Positions 43,500-53,034 are shown, counted from the first letter of the stretch. The stretch: DNA of 64,000 bases from Bog-756 sp963830165 (GCA_963830165.1 CAWHKZ010000005.1:124001-188000), one strand, 5' to 3'. Translations and numbers: made by a program. Notes: generated by a model not told the origin, from the letters alone.

Positions 43500-45710
43500 T
43501 CACCTGGCCTTCTTGGCCGGCGTCTTCTTGGCCGGCGTCTTCTTGGTCGGCGTCTTCTTGGCCGTCGTCTTCTTGGCCGGCGTCTTCTTGGCCGGCGTGC
43601 TCTTGGCCACCGCCTGTTCGACCGCTGCCTCGGCCCGGACCTTCGTGCCGTCCGCCTCGGTGGGCGGACCGGATGGAACCACCGTCGCAGTCGGAGTGGC
43701 GACCATGGCACCCCGACTCCGAGACAGGACCTTGCGGGCCGCCCGACCGGCCCGCTGGCCGGCGGCGGTGCCTACCACCCGCGACGTCGGGCGGTCCCGA
43801 CCGGACCGCTTGGTGGCCTCGTCGACCAGAGCCTGCAACGTCGGACCACCGCCCAACGACAGGTGACGGCGTCCGCCGGTGCTGCCCCTGGTCACCATGG
43901 CCTGACGGGCCAGGCCCATGAACACGTGGTCCCGCGTCGGCTTGGCGTGGCCGCTGGCCTTGGACGCCGAATTGACGAGGGAGACGTGGGAGAAGGCCTG
44001 GGGGAAGTTACCGACCAGCCGGCCGGCCACCGGGTCGTACTCCTCGGACAGCAGACCCAGGTCGTTGCGCAGGTCGAGCAGGCGCTCGAGGAGATTGTGG
44101 GCGTCGTGTGTCCGGCCCAGCAGGGTCAGGCAGTCGGCGAGCCAGAACGAGCAGGCCAGGAAGGCTCCCTCCCGGCCGCTCAAGCCGTCGACGTCGCCGG
44201 TGTCCACCGTCCGGTACCGGAGCACGAAGTCACCCTCCATCAGCTCCCGTTCGATGGCTTCGATGGTGGACCGCATCCGCGGGTCGGTAGCCGGCAGGAA
44301 CCCGACCAGCGGGATCATCAGCAGGCTGGCGTCCAGCTGGTCCGAGCCGTAGTACTGGGTGAAGGACCCCTTTTCGGCGTTGAACCCCCTGTCGCACACC
44401 TGCTGGTGGATCTCCTGGCGAAGGGCCCGCCAGCGTTCGACCGGCCCCTCGGTCCCGTGCTCCTCGACGGTCCTGATGGCCCGGTCGATCGCCACCCAGG
44501 CCATGACCTTGGAGTGCGTGAAGTGCCGTCGAGGGCCGCGCACCTCCCAGATCCCGTCGTCCGGCTCGCGCCAACCGGTCTCGAGGAACTCCATGAGGGC
44601 CAGTTGCAGATCCCAGGCCGGGCCGCTCTCCGGGTCGTCTGGCTGCACCGATTCGTAGAGGGCCGACATGACCTCGCCGTAGACGTCGAGCTGGAACTGG
44701 CCCGCCGCCGCGTTGCCGATCCGCACGGGCGACGATTCCTCGTACCCGGGCAGCCAGTCGACCTCCCACTCGTCGAGCCGGCGCTCGCCGAACACCCCGT
44801 ACATGATCTGCATCTGGGACGGGTCGCCGGCCGTGGCCCGCAGCAGCCAGGCCCGCCAGGCCATCGCCTCCTGGTAGAACCCGCCCCGCATGGCCGATTC
44901 GAGGGTGAGGGTGGCGTCACGCAACCAACAGAACCGGTAGTCCCAGTTGCGGCTGCCGCCCAACGCCTCGGGTAGCGAGGTGGTGGGGGCGGCGACGATC
45001 CCGCCGGAAGGCTGGTAGGTCAGCGCCTTCAGTGTGATCAGCGACCGCACCACGGCCTCGCGGTACTCGCCGTCGTAGGTGCACTGGGCCACCCACTCCC
45101 GCCACCACTGCTCCGTGTCGGCGATGGCGTAGGTGGCGTCCACCGGGCGCGGCGGGCTCTCGTTGGCCGCGTACCAGGACAGGGAGAAGGGGACGGTCTG
45201 CCCCTCGGAGACCGTGAACTCGGCCACCGTGGACATGTCGGAGCCGTGGGTGGGCACCGTGGTCCACAGCGACAACGCGTCGGGACCGGCCACCGCGGTC
45301 AGCGTGCCGTCGGTCCGCCGGACCCAGGGGACCACCTGCCCGTACCCGAAACGGATGGTCAGCCGCATCTCCATGGTGACCGTGCCCCGGACACCCTCGA
45401 CGAGGCGCACGACCTCGGGATGCTCCTGGCGGATCGGCATGCAGTCGATGATCCGCACCGTCCCCTCGTCGGTGACGAACTCCGACTCGAGCACCAGCGT
45501 GTCACCGCGGTAATGGCGGTGGGTCGCCCGCTCGGCACCGCGCGGGGCGATACGCCACGATCCGTTCTCCTCGGTGCCGAGCAGCTCGGCGAAGCACGCC
45601 CCAGAGTCGAACCGCGGCAGGCAGAGCCAGTCGATGGAACCGTTGCGGCCCACCAGGGCGACCGTGTGGAGGTCGCCGATGATCCCGTAGTCCTCGATCG
45701 GAAGGGGCAT
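43500..45710 (-). CDS. GH15 family glucoamylase/trehalase-like enzyme with lysine-rich tail
   Basis: 736 residues. Residues 1-600 are a GH15 enzyme of the actinobacterial trehalase-like group: PIEDYGIIGDLHTVALVGRNGSIDWLCLPRFDS at the start, GGSRNWDYRFCWLRDATLTL in the (alpha/alpha)6 barrel with a catalytic-site Asp/Arg, and LSEEYDPVAGRLVGNFPQAFSHV near the second catalytic Glu. Inverting enzymes of this type release glucose from trehalose or alpha-glucans. Residues about 690-736 are an unusual tail of TPAKK/TTAKK units, encoded by a 15-bp tandem repeat. It is expressed with the downstream MBL gene. The tail is not part of the enzyme and resembles histone-H1-like and HupB tails. Confidence 0.92.
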   Translation of the reverse strand: MPLPIEDYGIIGDLHTVALVGRNGSIDWLCLPRFDSGACFAELLGTEENGSWRIAPRGAERATHRHYRGDTLVLESEFVTDEGTVRIIDCMPIRQEHPEVVRLVEGVRGTVTMEMRLTIRFGYGQVVPWVRRTDGTLTAVAGPDALSLWTTVPTHGSDMSTVAEFTVSEGQTVPFSLSWYAANESPPRPVDATYAIADTEQWWREWVAQCTYDGEYREAVVRSLITLKALTYQPSGGIVAAPTTSLPEALGGSRNWDYRFCWLRDATLTLESAMRGGFYQEAMAWRAWLLRATAGDPSQMQIMYGVFGERRLDEWEVDWLPGYEESSPVRIGNAAAGQFQLDVYGEVMSALYESVQPDDPESGPAWDLQLALMEFLETGWREPDDGIWEVRGPRRHFTHSKVMAWVAIDRAIRTVEEHGTEGPVERWRALRQEIHQQVCDRGFNAEKGSFTQYYGSDQLDASLLMIPLVGFLPATDPRMRSTIEAIERELMEGDFVLRYRTVDTGDVDGLSGREGAFLACSFWLADCLTLLGRTHDAHNLLERLLDLRNDLGLLSEEYDPVAGRLVGNFPQAFSHVSLVNSASKASGHAKPTRDHVFMGLARQAMVTRGSTGGRRHLSLGGGPTLQALVDEATKRSGRDRPTSRVVGTAAGQRAGRAARKVLSRSRGAMVATPTATVVPSGPPTEADGTKVRAEAAVEQAVAKSTPAKKTPAKKTTAKKTPTKKTPAKKTPAKKAR
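43509..43598 (-). repeat. 15-bp tandem repeat encoding the KTPAK tail
   Basis: Six in-frame copies of CTTCTTGGCCGGCGT (plus-strand orientation) with two substitutions, each encoding TPAKK or TTAKK/TPTKK. Such repeats change copy number easily, so tail length may vary between strains. Confidence 0.85.
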
Positions 45711-45776
45711 CCCCCTTGTCTAGTCCGACCGACCGCCCGATCGTCTGCCACCGTTCGGGCTCCCGGACCGGGCGGA

Positions 45777-46949
45777 TCACTCGGCCGCGCAGCCCCCTGT
45801 CGACACCGGCGCCGTCGCCCGCTCGGCCGCCGCGACCCTCGTGATCACGTCGGGCGACGTCAGCGCGTAGCCGACGGTGTCGTCCACCGTGGACCGCGAA
45901 AAGACGACACCCACGACCTCGCCGTCGGGGAGTACGAGCGGACCTCCCGAGTTGCCCGGGCGCACGACGGCATCCAGTTCGTAGACGTTGCGGACGGTCA
46001 GTCCCTGTCCGTAGATGTTCCGGCTCTCCGCCTCGAACAGGGCCATCACGCCAGCCCCGTCCACGGTGAAGGGGCCGCCGCCGGGATAGCCGAGCACGGC
46101 ACCCTGGGTGCCCGGGCCGACGGTCGTGGGATCGAGGGGCAGGGCGGGCGCGGTGAGGCCGTGGACCTCCAGGACGGCCAGGTCGAACGTCGGATCGAAG
46201 TACACGACCTCGGTGGAGTGAACCGTCGTCCCGACCTGGACCATGGGCTGGCGGATGCCGGCCACCACATGGGCGTTGGTCACCACCAGGCCCGGGGCCA
46301 CGACGAACCCCGAGCCTTCCTGGATGACCCCGCAGCCGTACCCCTCGACCTTGACCGTCGACGGCCCGGCGGCCAGCACGGCTTCACGCAGCGAGGCGTC
46401 GGTGGGCAGTGGCACGGGCCGGGCCGACGCCGGCGCCAGCGCCGCCAGCACCGGCGGGAACCCCTCCTCCGACAGGAGGCCCTGGGCCTGGCTGAACAGC
46501 GCCGGGGGGGCCGGCATCACGTCGTCCAGGGCGCCGATGATCCGCGACTGCAGGATGGCGTTGTCGAGGGCAACCGACGAACTGTTGACCATCGTGCTGG
46601 CGAGCAGCCACACCGTCACGAGGGCGGCGAGCACGGCCACCACCACACCGACCACCGCGTCGGCCGAGCGGACCGGGCCGCGCCGGACGCCGCGCATCAC
46701 CATGCCGCCGAGGATCCGGCCGGCCATGCCGAAGCTGAAGGCAACCAGGAGCATCGTCGTGAGGGCGACCACGGTGCGGGCCGTCGGTGACTGGGCCCAG
46801 CGCACGGTCTGGGAGGCCAGGTAGGCGCCGGCGACGAGCCCGACGAAGAAGCCGACGATGCCGCAGACCTGGACCACACCACCCACCCGGGCCCCCTGGA
46901 CGGCGGCCAACAGGGCGACCACGACGACCACGATGTCGACGACGTTCAC
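45777..46949 (-). CDS. MarP-like membrane serine protease (CvpA/colicin V + trypsin domain)
   Basis: 390 residues. Four hydrophobic helices in residues 1-125 (CvpA-like; VDIVVVVVALLAAVQG first) are followed by a periplasmic trypsin-like domain. The triad is His in VVTNAHVVAG (about 227), Asp in DPTFDLAVLEVHG (about 250) and Ser in VRPGNSGGPLVLPDG (about 330). Mycobacterial MarP has the same layout and is needed for acid tolerance by processing a peptidoglycan hydrolase; an equivalent role here is inferred. GTG start at 46949. Two Cys flank the domain as in MarP, where a disulfide controls activity. Confidence 0.92.
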   Translation of the reverse strand: MNVVDIVVVVVALLAAVQGARVGGVVQVCGIVGFFVGLVAGAYLASQTVRWAQSPTARTVVALTTMLLVAFSFGMAGRILGGMVMRGVRRGPVRSADAVVGVVVAVLAALVTVWLLASTMVNSSSVALDNAILQSRIIGALDDVMPAPPALFSQAQGLLSEEGFPPVLAALAPASARPVPLPTDASLREAVLAAGPSTVKVEGYGCGVIQEGSGFVVAPGLVVTNAHVVAGIRQPMVQVGTTVHSTEVVYFDPTFDLAVLEVHGLTAPALPLDPTTVGPGTQGAVLGYPGGGPFTVDGAGVMALFEAESRNIYGQGLTVRNVYELDAVVRPGNSGGPLVLPDGEVVGVVFSRSTVDDTVGYALTSPDVITRVAAAERATAPVSTGGCAAE

Positions 46950-47144
46950 AGTCCGCCCGGCCCGCTCTGCGTCCGCCAGGCGCCGTCGGGGGAGGATGGG
47001 GCCGGCACGCTTGTCACGGTAGACGGCGACGGCACCCCACCGTCAGCGCCGGCCCCCCGGGGCCCGTCCGTGGCACAATCTCGGTCGATCGGACCGTTCC
47101 GGCCAGCGGCCGACCGTCCACCCAGCCGGAGAGAGGAACCAGGA

Positions 47145-48365
47145 GTGCCTGCTCAGCGATCCTCCACCCCGACGCGGTGCCGACGTGCGGCGTTGGCCCT
47201 GGCCGTGGTGGTCCTCGGAGCCACGGCCGCCTGCGGTACCACGACCACGGACCCGCAGGCCACGGGCTCCTCCACCACCTCCTCGCTGCTGGCCCCGTGG
47301 CAGGGCACGCTCACGACGGCGTCGCTCCCGGCGCCGGTGCAGGCCCTTCGGTCGGTGACCTGCGTCACGGCCGACAGGTGTTGGGCGGTGGGCTCGACCG
47401 AGGCCAAGGCCACCATGCCCTCGGGACCGGTCGTCGTGGCCACGACGAACGGTGGCACGACGTGGGACGTCCAGGCACTGCCCCCCGGGGTCGGCTACCT
47501 CTCGGGCATCGCCTGTTCCAGCACCAGGGACTGCACGGCGGTCGGGCAGATGGGCACCACCGGGATGGGTCCCGGGGCGGTCCTGACCACCACCGACGGA
47601 GGGTCGGCCTGGACGTTGCAGGCCGTCCCCACCGGGACCACCGACGTGACCGCCGTGGACTGCCTCACCGGGAGGCCGTGCACCGCACTGGGCACGGTCG
47701 CCGGCCGGGTCACCGAGTTGTCGCCCGTCGGTGCCGCCGGGGCCTGGGTAGCCGGAGGGTCGCTGCCCGCGGCCGCCTCGTCGGCCACGTCCCTGTCGTG
47801 CACGGACGACGACCACTGCTGGGCCACCACCTCGAACACGGTCGACCCGGCGCACGCGGTCGGGGGCATCGCCGTCACCGCCGACGGGGGCACCACCTGG
47901 ACCTTCCAGACCGTGCCGGTCGGGACCGGGGCCCTCAACGCCGTGGCCTGCACGCCGGCGCCGACCGGCGCCCCCACGTCGTCGTCCGGTGGCTCCGCCG
48001 TCACCTGCACGGCGGTCGGGACCACGTCCACCGTGCTCAGCAGCGCCCGCGTCGGCCAGGGCGTCGTCCTCACCTCCACCGACGGCGGCGTCACCTGGAC
48101 ATCGGCACCGGTGCCGCCCACCGCGGCCGACCTGCTCGACGTGTCGTGCGGGGCCGGGCCGTGCGTGGCCGTCGGGGACACGGTGGCCACCACCACCCAG
48201 GGCGGCCTGGTCGTCCTCACTCCGGCGACCGGGTCCACCGCGGCGATCTGGCACCGGGCCGTGGCCGCCCCGGTGCCCCTGCCCCTCTCCGGGGTCTCGT
48301 GCGTGTCGCTGTCCGCCTGCGTGGTCGTCGGCGAGTCGATCAGCGCCCACCTGACCGCTTCCTAG
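47145..48365 (+). CDS. Lipoprotein with Ycf48-like/BNR beta-propeller
   Basis: 406 residues from GTG 47145. Signal peptide CRRAALALAVVVLGATAACG with lipobox Cys about residue 30, then a Thr/Ser linker. The rest is a beta-propeller of repeats ending in Asp-box-like TTNGGTTWDVQALP, TTDGGSAWTLQAVP, TADGGTTWTFQTVP and STDGGVTWTSAPVP. Each is followed by a Cys-rich strand (SGIACSSTRDCTAVG, TAVDCLTGRPCTALG). This fits Ycf48-like/sialidase-type propellers used as assembly factors or binding proteins. The function here is unknown. It is divergent from the MarP-like gene. Confidence 0.85.
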   Translation: MPAQRSSTPTRCRRAALALAVVVLGATAACGTTTTDPQATGSSTTSSLLAPWQGTLTTASLPAPVQALRSVTCVTADRCWAVGSTEAKATMPSGPVVVATTNGGTTWDVQALPPGVGYLSGIACSSTRDCTAVGQMGTTGMGPGAVLTTTDGGSAWTLQAVPTGTTDVTAVDCLTGRPCTALGTVAGRVTELSPVGAAGAWVAGGSLPAAASSATSLSCTDDDHCWATTSNTVDPAHAVGGIAVTADGGTTWTFQTVPVGTGALNAVACTPAPTGAPTSSSGGSAVTCTAVGTTSTVLSSARVGQGVVLTSTDGGVTWTSAPVPPTAADLLDVSCGAGPCVAVGDTVATTTQGGLVVLTPATGSTAAIWHRAVAAPVPLPLSGVSCVSLSACVVVGESISAHLTAS

Positions 48366-48446
48366 GAGGCCGATGCACGCCACGTTCCTCGACCCGCGCG
48401 CACCTCATCGACCGTCCGGGCCGGACGCCGGACCCGCCGGCCGCCG

Positions 48447-49043
48447 GTGAGCCCGCGGGACGGCATACCCCCGGGCGACCGTCCTCCGGGCGAGTCCCGC
48501 TGGGACGGGGACGCCTACCAGCGGCGGTTCGACGAACTGGCCGCCTCCGGTGCCGACGTCCACGGTGAGGCGACACTGGTGCTGTCGTTCCGGCCGCACT
48601 CCGTCCTCGACGCCGGCTGCGGTTCCGGTCGGGTGGCGGCCGAGTTGGCCCGCCGGGGCGTCGACGTCGTCGGCATCGACCGCGACCCGTCGATGATCGC
48701 CACTGCCCGCCGGACCGCACCCGACGTCGACTTCCGGGTGGTCGACGTGGCCGAGGCCGACCTCGGGCGGATGTTCGACCTGGTGGTGATGGCCGGCAAC
48801 GTACCCCTGTTCACCCCCGACGGGACCCAGGGCACCCTCGTGGCCGGCTGCGCCCGCCACCTCACACCCGGCGGGAGGCTGGTGACGGGGTTCCAGCTGG
48901 GGCGTGGCTACACCCTGGAGGAGTACGCCGCCGACTGCACCGTGGCCGGCCTCGAGCCCGAGGGCCGGTGGTCGACGTGGGACACGGCCCCGTTCGGCCC
49001 GGGGGCCGACTACGCCGTGTCGGTCCACCGTCGCCCGGTCTGA
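48447..49043 (+). CDS. SAM-dependent class I methyltransferase
   Basis: 198 residues. SVLDAGCGSGRVAAELARRGVDVVGIDRDPSMIATARR is motif I plus the acidic strand that binds SAM. FDLVVMAGNVPLF follows in the place of motif II, and HLTPGGRLVTGFQLGRGY in motif III. GTG start at 48447. The compact size, with no extra substrate domain, does not reveal the substrate. It lies between the lipoprotein and a PLP decarboxylase on the same strand. Confidence 0.9.
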   Translation: MSPRDGIPPGDRPPGESRWDGDAYQRRFDELAASGADVHGEATLVLSFRPHSVLDAGCGSGRVAAELARRGVDVVGIDRDPSMIATARRTAPDVDFRVVDVAEADLGRMFDLVVMAGNVPLFTPDGTQGTLVAGCARHLTPGGRLVTGFQLGRGYTLEEYAADCTVAGLEPEGRWSTWDTAPFGPGADYAVSVHRRPV

Positions 49044-49106
49044 GCCGGAGCCGCGCTCCCCCGGGTCTGCGATCATGGGCGGGCGGCACGAGCAGAACGG
49101 ACCACC

Positions 49107-50471
49107 ATGCGCAATCCCATGTTCGTCTACGACGAGAAGCTCACCGACCTGATCTTCACCTACTGCCGCTGGCGCCTGTCGCTCGACCCGGTCCCACTCG
49201 ACTACGGCGGCGCGCTCGTCGGTCACCTGGCCGACGCCCTCGACGGGATCATCAACCCCGGTGGTACCGACCCCGCCGCCGTCATGGCGCTCTTCGACAA
49301 GACGCTGGCCACCGCGGCGGTGTCGGTCGACAGCCCGAAGTTCCTGGCCTTCATCCCGGCCGCCCCCACCAAGGCCGCCCTGCTGTTCGACATGGTCGTC
49401 GCCTGCTCGTCCCTCCAGGGGACGTCGTGGATCGAGGCCGCCGGCCCGGTGGCCGCCGAGAACCAGGCCCTGCGCGTGCTGGCCGACCTGGCCGGCCTGC
49501 CCGGGGGGGCCGGGGGGTGCTTCGTGGCCGGTGGCTCGGCCGGCAACCTGTCCGGCCTGATGGTCGGACGCGACACGGCGTCGTTCCGGATGGGCGCCGA
49601 CGTGCCCGATCACCCCGTCGTGGCCATCAGCGAGGAGGCCCACTCCTCGGTGGGCAAGGCCCTCCACGTGCTGGGCATCGAGCCGCTGCTCGTGCCGTGC
49701 GACGACCACCGGCTGACCGGGCAGGCGCTGCGGGACGCTCTGGCCCGGGACCCCCGGGGGGACGACGTGATCGCCGTCGTGGCCACCGGCGGGACCACCA
49801 ACGCCGGCATCATCGACGATCTCGCCGGGGTGGCCGACGTGGCCGAGGAGCGCAAGCTCTGGTTCCACGTCGACGGCGCGTACGGGTGTGCCGCCCTCTT
49901 CGCCCCCTCGGTCCGGGCCCGCTTCGACGGGATCGAACGGGTCGACTCGTTCGTCGTCGACCCCCACAAGTGGCTGTTCGCCCCCTTCGACTGCGCCGCC
50001 CTGCTGTACCGCGAGCCGCGCCTGGCCAAGGCGGTGCACTCCCAGGACGCCTCCTACCTGGAGGTGCTGCACAGGGACACCCCCGAGGAGTGGAACCCGA
50101 GCGACTACGCGTACCACCTCACCCGGCGGGCCCGGGGCATGCCGCTGTGGTTCTCGTTGGCCGTCAACGGCACCGACGCCTACCGCGACGCCGTCGAGGC
50201 GGTGCTGGCCACCACCCAGGCGGCGGCCGATCTCGTCGAGTCGCTCCCCCACCTCGAGCTGGTGCGCCGGCCGGAGCTGTCGGTGGTGCTGTTCCGCCGC
50301 GCCGGGTGGGGCAAGGCCGACTACGAGGCCTGGTCCGACCACCTTCTCGAGGACCAGACCGGCTTCGTTATGCACACCACCTGGGAGGGCGAGCCCGTCG
50401 GCCGGCTGGCGCTGCTGCACCCCGACACCAGCATCGAGATGATCGCCGGGATGCTGGCCTCGACGGCCTGA
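49107..50471 (+). CDS. PLP-dependent aromatic-amino-acid/glutamate decarboxylase-like enzyme (group II)
   Basis: 454 residues of fold-type I PLP enzyme in the group II decarboxylase family. The internal aldimine Lys is in VVDPHKWLFAPFDCAALLYR (about 292). LWFHVDGAYGCAALFAP supplies the Asp that pairs with the pyridine N, and GCFVAGGSAGNLSGLMVGRD binds the phosphate. The expected family length is 450-490. Substrates range from tryptophan and tyrosine to glutamate; an aromatic amino acid is likely but unproven. It is convergent with a TetR gene. Confidence 0.9.
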   Translation: MRNPMFVYDEKLTDLIFTYCRWRLSLDPVPLDYGGALVGHLADALDGIINPGGTDPAAVMALFDKTLATAAVSVDSPKFLAFIPAAPTKAALLFDMVVACSSLQGTSWIEAAGPVAAENQALRVLADLAGLPGGAGGCFVAGGSAGNLSGLMVGRDTASFRMGADVPDHPVVAISEEAHSSVGKALHVLGIEPLLVPCDDHRLTGQALRDALARDPRGDDVIAVVATGGTTNAGIIDDLAGVADVAEERKLWFHVDGAYGCAALFAPSVRARFDGIERVDSFVVDPHKWLFAPFDCAALLYREPRLAKAVHSQDASYLEVLHRDTPEEWNPSDYAYHLTRRARGMPLWFSLAVNGTDAYRDAVEAVLATTQAAADLVESLPHLELVRRPELSVVLFRRAGWGKADYEAWSDHLLEDQTGFVMHTTWEGEPVGRLALLHPDTSIEMIAGMLASTA

Positions 50472-50505
50472 GGCCCGGGCGCCGGCCTCCTCCGGCCCCG
50501 TCGGG

Positions 50506-51177
50506 TCACCGGTGCCCGTCGGCCCCCGTTCCGGCGGCGCCGCGGCCATCCCACGGGAAGCCCAGCTTCTCGGAGGCGTAGGTCATGGCACAGGTCACGG
50601 CCACGTCGGGGCCGACCACCGGGTCGTCGAGGGCGATCTGCACCGAGAGCCCGTCGAGCAGGGCCGACAGGGTGATGGCGAACTCGTCGGGGTCGACCGG
50701 GCCGAACTCCCCGGACGCCTGGCCGAGGGCCACCACGTCGGCGATCGTCGAGCGCCACCGTGCGTCGAAGTCCTCGCGCACCTGCGCCACCCCGGGATGG
50801 CGCACGGCCTGCGCCCAGAGGTCCAGCCACAGCGACCACGGCTCGGGCAGTTCCTCGTCGGCCTCGGGCAGGCAGGTGGCGACCACGATCCACTCCAGGC
50901 GACCCGCCGCACCCTCGATCTCCCGCATCCGGCCTGCGGCGTTGTCGAACCAGCTGTCCTCGGCCAGGCGGACGGCCCCGGTCAGCAGGTTGTCCTTGGT
51001 CGTGAAGTAGTAGATGACGAGCGCCGGGCTGGTGCCGGCCCGCTCGGCCACGTCGACGATGCGGGTGTCGGTGTACCCGCGCTCGACGATCACCTCGAGC
51101 GCGGCCCGGATCATGTCCTCCCTACGTCTGTCGGCAGTGGCCGGGGCGGCCGTCGAAGTCGCCGGGTCGTCTGTCAT
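50506..51177 (-). CDS. TetR-family regulator (BetI-like)
   Basis: 223 residues from ATG 51177 (GAAGGG upstream). DNA-binding domain RREDMIRAALEVIVERGYTDTRIVDVAERAGTSPALVIYYFTTKDNLL; C-terminal domain with WSLWLDLWAQAVRHPGVAQVREDFDARWRSTIADVV as in BetI-type regulators. Divergent from the mycothiol-dependent formaldehyde dehydrogenase with 140 bases between. Because it is next to mscR, it may control formaldehyde or alcohol detoxification; this is inference. Confidence 0.9.
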   Translation of the reverse strand: MTDDPATSTAAPATADRRREDMIRAALEVIVERGYTDTRIVDVAERAGTSPALVIYYFTTKDNLLTGAVRLAEDSWFDNAAGRMREIEGAAGRLEWIVVATCLPEADEELPEPWSLWLDLWAQAVRHPGVAQVREDFDARWRSTIADVVALGQASGEFGPVDPDEFAITLSALLDGLSVQIALDDPVVGPDVAVTCAMTYASEKLGFPWDGRGAAGTGADGHR

Positions 51178-51319
51178 CTGCACCCTTCCGTCTCGCTCAC
51201 CGCCACCGTGCACGGTAGTCCCGGCGGCGGCGGCGCCCGGCCGTCCGGACGGCCGGGCCGCCTGGACGACGGCATGCCACACTGGCCCGCGGGGACGCAC
51301 ACCGAGACAGGAGCACACG

Positions 51320-52408
51320 ATGGCAGCAGAGGTCCGGGGAGTGGTGGCGATGGCCAAGGGAGAGCCGGTCCAGGTGGTGACCATCGTGGTCCCGGACCCC
51401 GGACCGGGCGAGGCCGTGGTCGCCGTCCAGGCCTGCGGGGTATGCCATACCGACCTGCACTACCGGGAGGGCGGGATCAACGACGAGTTCCCGTTCCTCC
51501 TCGGACACGAGGCGGCCGGCGTCGTGGAGGCGGTGGGCCCGGACGTGACGTCGGTGGCTCCCGGCGACTTCGTGGTGCTCAACTGGCGGGCCGTGTGCGG
51601 CGACTGCCGGTCGTGTCGCCGGGGCCGGGCGCAGTACTGCTTCGCCACCCACAACGCCGCCCAGAAGATGACGCTGACGGACGGCACGCCGCTCTCCCCG
51701 GCACTGGGCATCGGTGCCTTCGCCGACAAGACCCTGGTCGCCGCCGGCCAGTGCACCAGGGTGAACCCCGCGGCCCGTCCGGAGGCCGCCGGCCTCCTGG
51801 GGTGCGGCGTCATGGCCGGCATCGGGGCGTCCCTGCTCACCGGCGAGGTCGGCCCGGGCGACTCGGTCGCCGTGTTCGGCTGTGGCGGCGTCGGATGCGC
51901 GGCCATCGCCGGCGCCCGGCTGGCCGGCGCCGCGACGGTCATCGCCGTCGACCTCGACCCCCGGAAGCTCGAACTGGGCCGGGAGTTCGGGGCGACCCAC
52001 ACGGTCGACGCCTCGTCCGGCGGGGTGGTGGAGGCCGTGCGGGCGCTGACCGACGGGAACGGCGCCGACGTCTGCATCGAGGCCGTGGGCCATCCGAAGG
52101 TCCTCGAGCAGGCCTTCTACGCCCGCGATCTGGCCGGCACCGTGGTCCAGGTGGGCGTGCCGACCCCGGACATGCGGATCGACCTGCCCATGATCGACTT
52201 CTTCGGCCGGGGGGGCCGCCTCAAGCCGTCCTGGTACGGGGACTGCCTGCCGAGCCGTGACTTCCCGATGCTCATCGACCTCTACCTCCAGGGCCGCCTG
52301 GACCTCGACCGCTTCGTGTCCGAGACCATCTCGCTCGACGACGTCGAGGAGGCGTTCCACCGGATGGAGCGCGGCGAGGTCCTGCGCTCCGTGGTGGTGG
52401 TCCGGTGA
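51320..52408 (+). CDS. mscR: S-(hydroxymethyl)mycothiol dehydrogenase
   Basis: Zinc-dependent MDR enzyme that oxidises the formaldehyde-mycothiol adduct (and reduces S-nitrosomycothiol). The 362 residues contain ACGVCHTDLHYREGGINDEFPFLLGHEAAG (catalytic-zinc ligands), CGDCRSCRRGRAQYC (structural zinc, four Cys), VAVFGCGGVGCAAIAGARLAGA for NAD, AFYARDLAGTVVQVGVPTPDM and SWYGDCLPSRDFPMLIDLYLQGRL. The match to mycobacterial MscR is long and even. It shows that the host uses mycothiol. A GTG overlapping the stop opens only a 17-codon frame, where other genomes have a metallo-hydrolase gene. Confidence 0.94.
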   Translation: MAAEVRGVVAMAKGEPVQVVTIVVPDPGPGEAVVAVQACGVCHTDLHYREGGINDEFPFLLGHEAAGVVEAVGPDVTSVAPGDFVVLNWRAVCGDCRSCRRGRAQYCFATHNAAQKMTLTDGTPLSPALGIGAFADKTLVAAGQCTRVNPAARPEAAGLLGCGVMAGIGASLLTGEVGPGDSVAVFGCGGVGCAAIAGARLAGAATVIAVDLDPRKLELGREFGATHTVDASSGGVVEAVRALTDGNGADVCIEAVGHPKVLEQAFYARDLAGTVVQVGVPTPDMRIDLPMIDFFGRGGRLKPSWYGDCLPSRDFPMLIDLYLQGRLDLDRFVSETISLDDVEEAFHRMERGEVLRSVVVVR

Positions 52409-52474
52409 CCGCGCAGGCCGGCATCGTCGCCGCGGTCACCCTCGACGACCGGCGCTGACCGGACGGCGGCCGGA

Positions 52475-52900
52475 TCACGCGTAGCCGGCGGCGATCTCCT
52501 CGATCCACCACGCCGGGGCCGCGTTGATCAGGGTCGAGAGGTCCCAGTAGTCCCACCACCGCACGATCTGCCCGTTGCGGAGCTGCTGGACCGAGACGAA
52601 GGGCAGCGTCACCTGCTCGCCGGTGCGCCAGTGCCACGTCTCACTGTGCTCGGTGACCACGGAGCCGCCCTCGGCCACCATCAGGCGCAGGTGGTGCTCG
52701 TAGCCGGAGAGCGAGCCGAGGCCGAGTCGCAGGCGGGCCACCACCTGGTCGGGGCCGCGGGCGACGTCGTCGGGTGGGGAGGGCACGTCGGTGTACTCGC
52801 TGTCCTCGTCGAAGAAGGCGGCGATGCCGTCCCAGTCGCGGGCGTACAGCGTGGTCCAGAACTGGCGGACCCGCTCCTTGTCCGTGTCGGCTCCGGTCAC
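52475..52900 (-). CDS. SnoaL-like / NTF2-fold protein (limonene-epoxide-hydrolase-like)
   Basis: 141 residues with the pattern of small cone-shaped alpha+beta proteins: ERVRQFWTTLYARDWDGIAAFFDEDSEYTDVP, VARLRLGLGSL, VVTEHSETWHWRTGEQVTLPFVSVQQLRNGQIVRWWDYWDLSTLI. The DYWD element is common to limonene-1,2-epoxide hydrolase relatives. Members are hydrolases, isomerases or hydroxylases in small-molecule pathways; no specific reaction can be assigned. Confidence 0.8.
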   Translation of the reverse strand: MTGADTDKERVRQFWTTLYARDWDGIAAFFDEDSEYTDVPSPPDDVARGPDQVVARLRLGLGSLSGYEHHLRLMVAEGGSVVTEHSETWHWRTGEQVTLPFVSVQQLRNGQIVRWWDYWDLSTLINAAPAWWIEEIAAGYA

Positions 52901-53034
52901 GGGGCCATCGTGGCACGGGCCCGGGGACGCCGTCCGGATGCCGGCCGGGCGGCCACGAAACGTCCGATCGGCCCTTCCCCCGCCCCACCTTCGCTCCCCT
53001 ACGATGGACCGGCACCCACACGATGGAGGACCGG

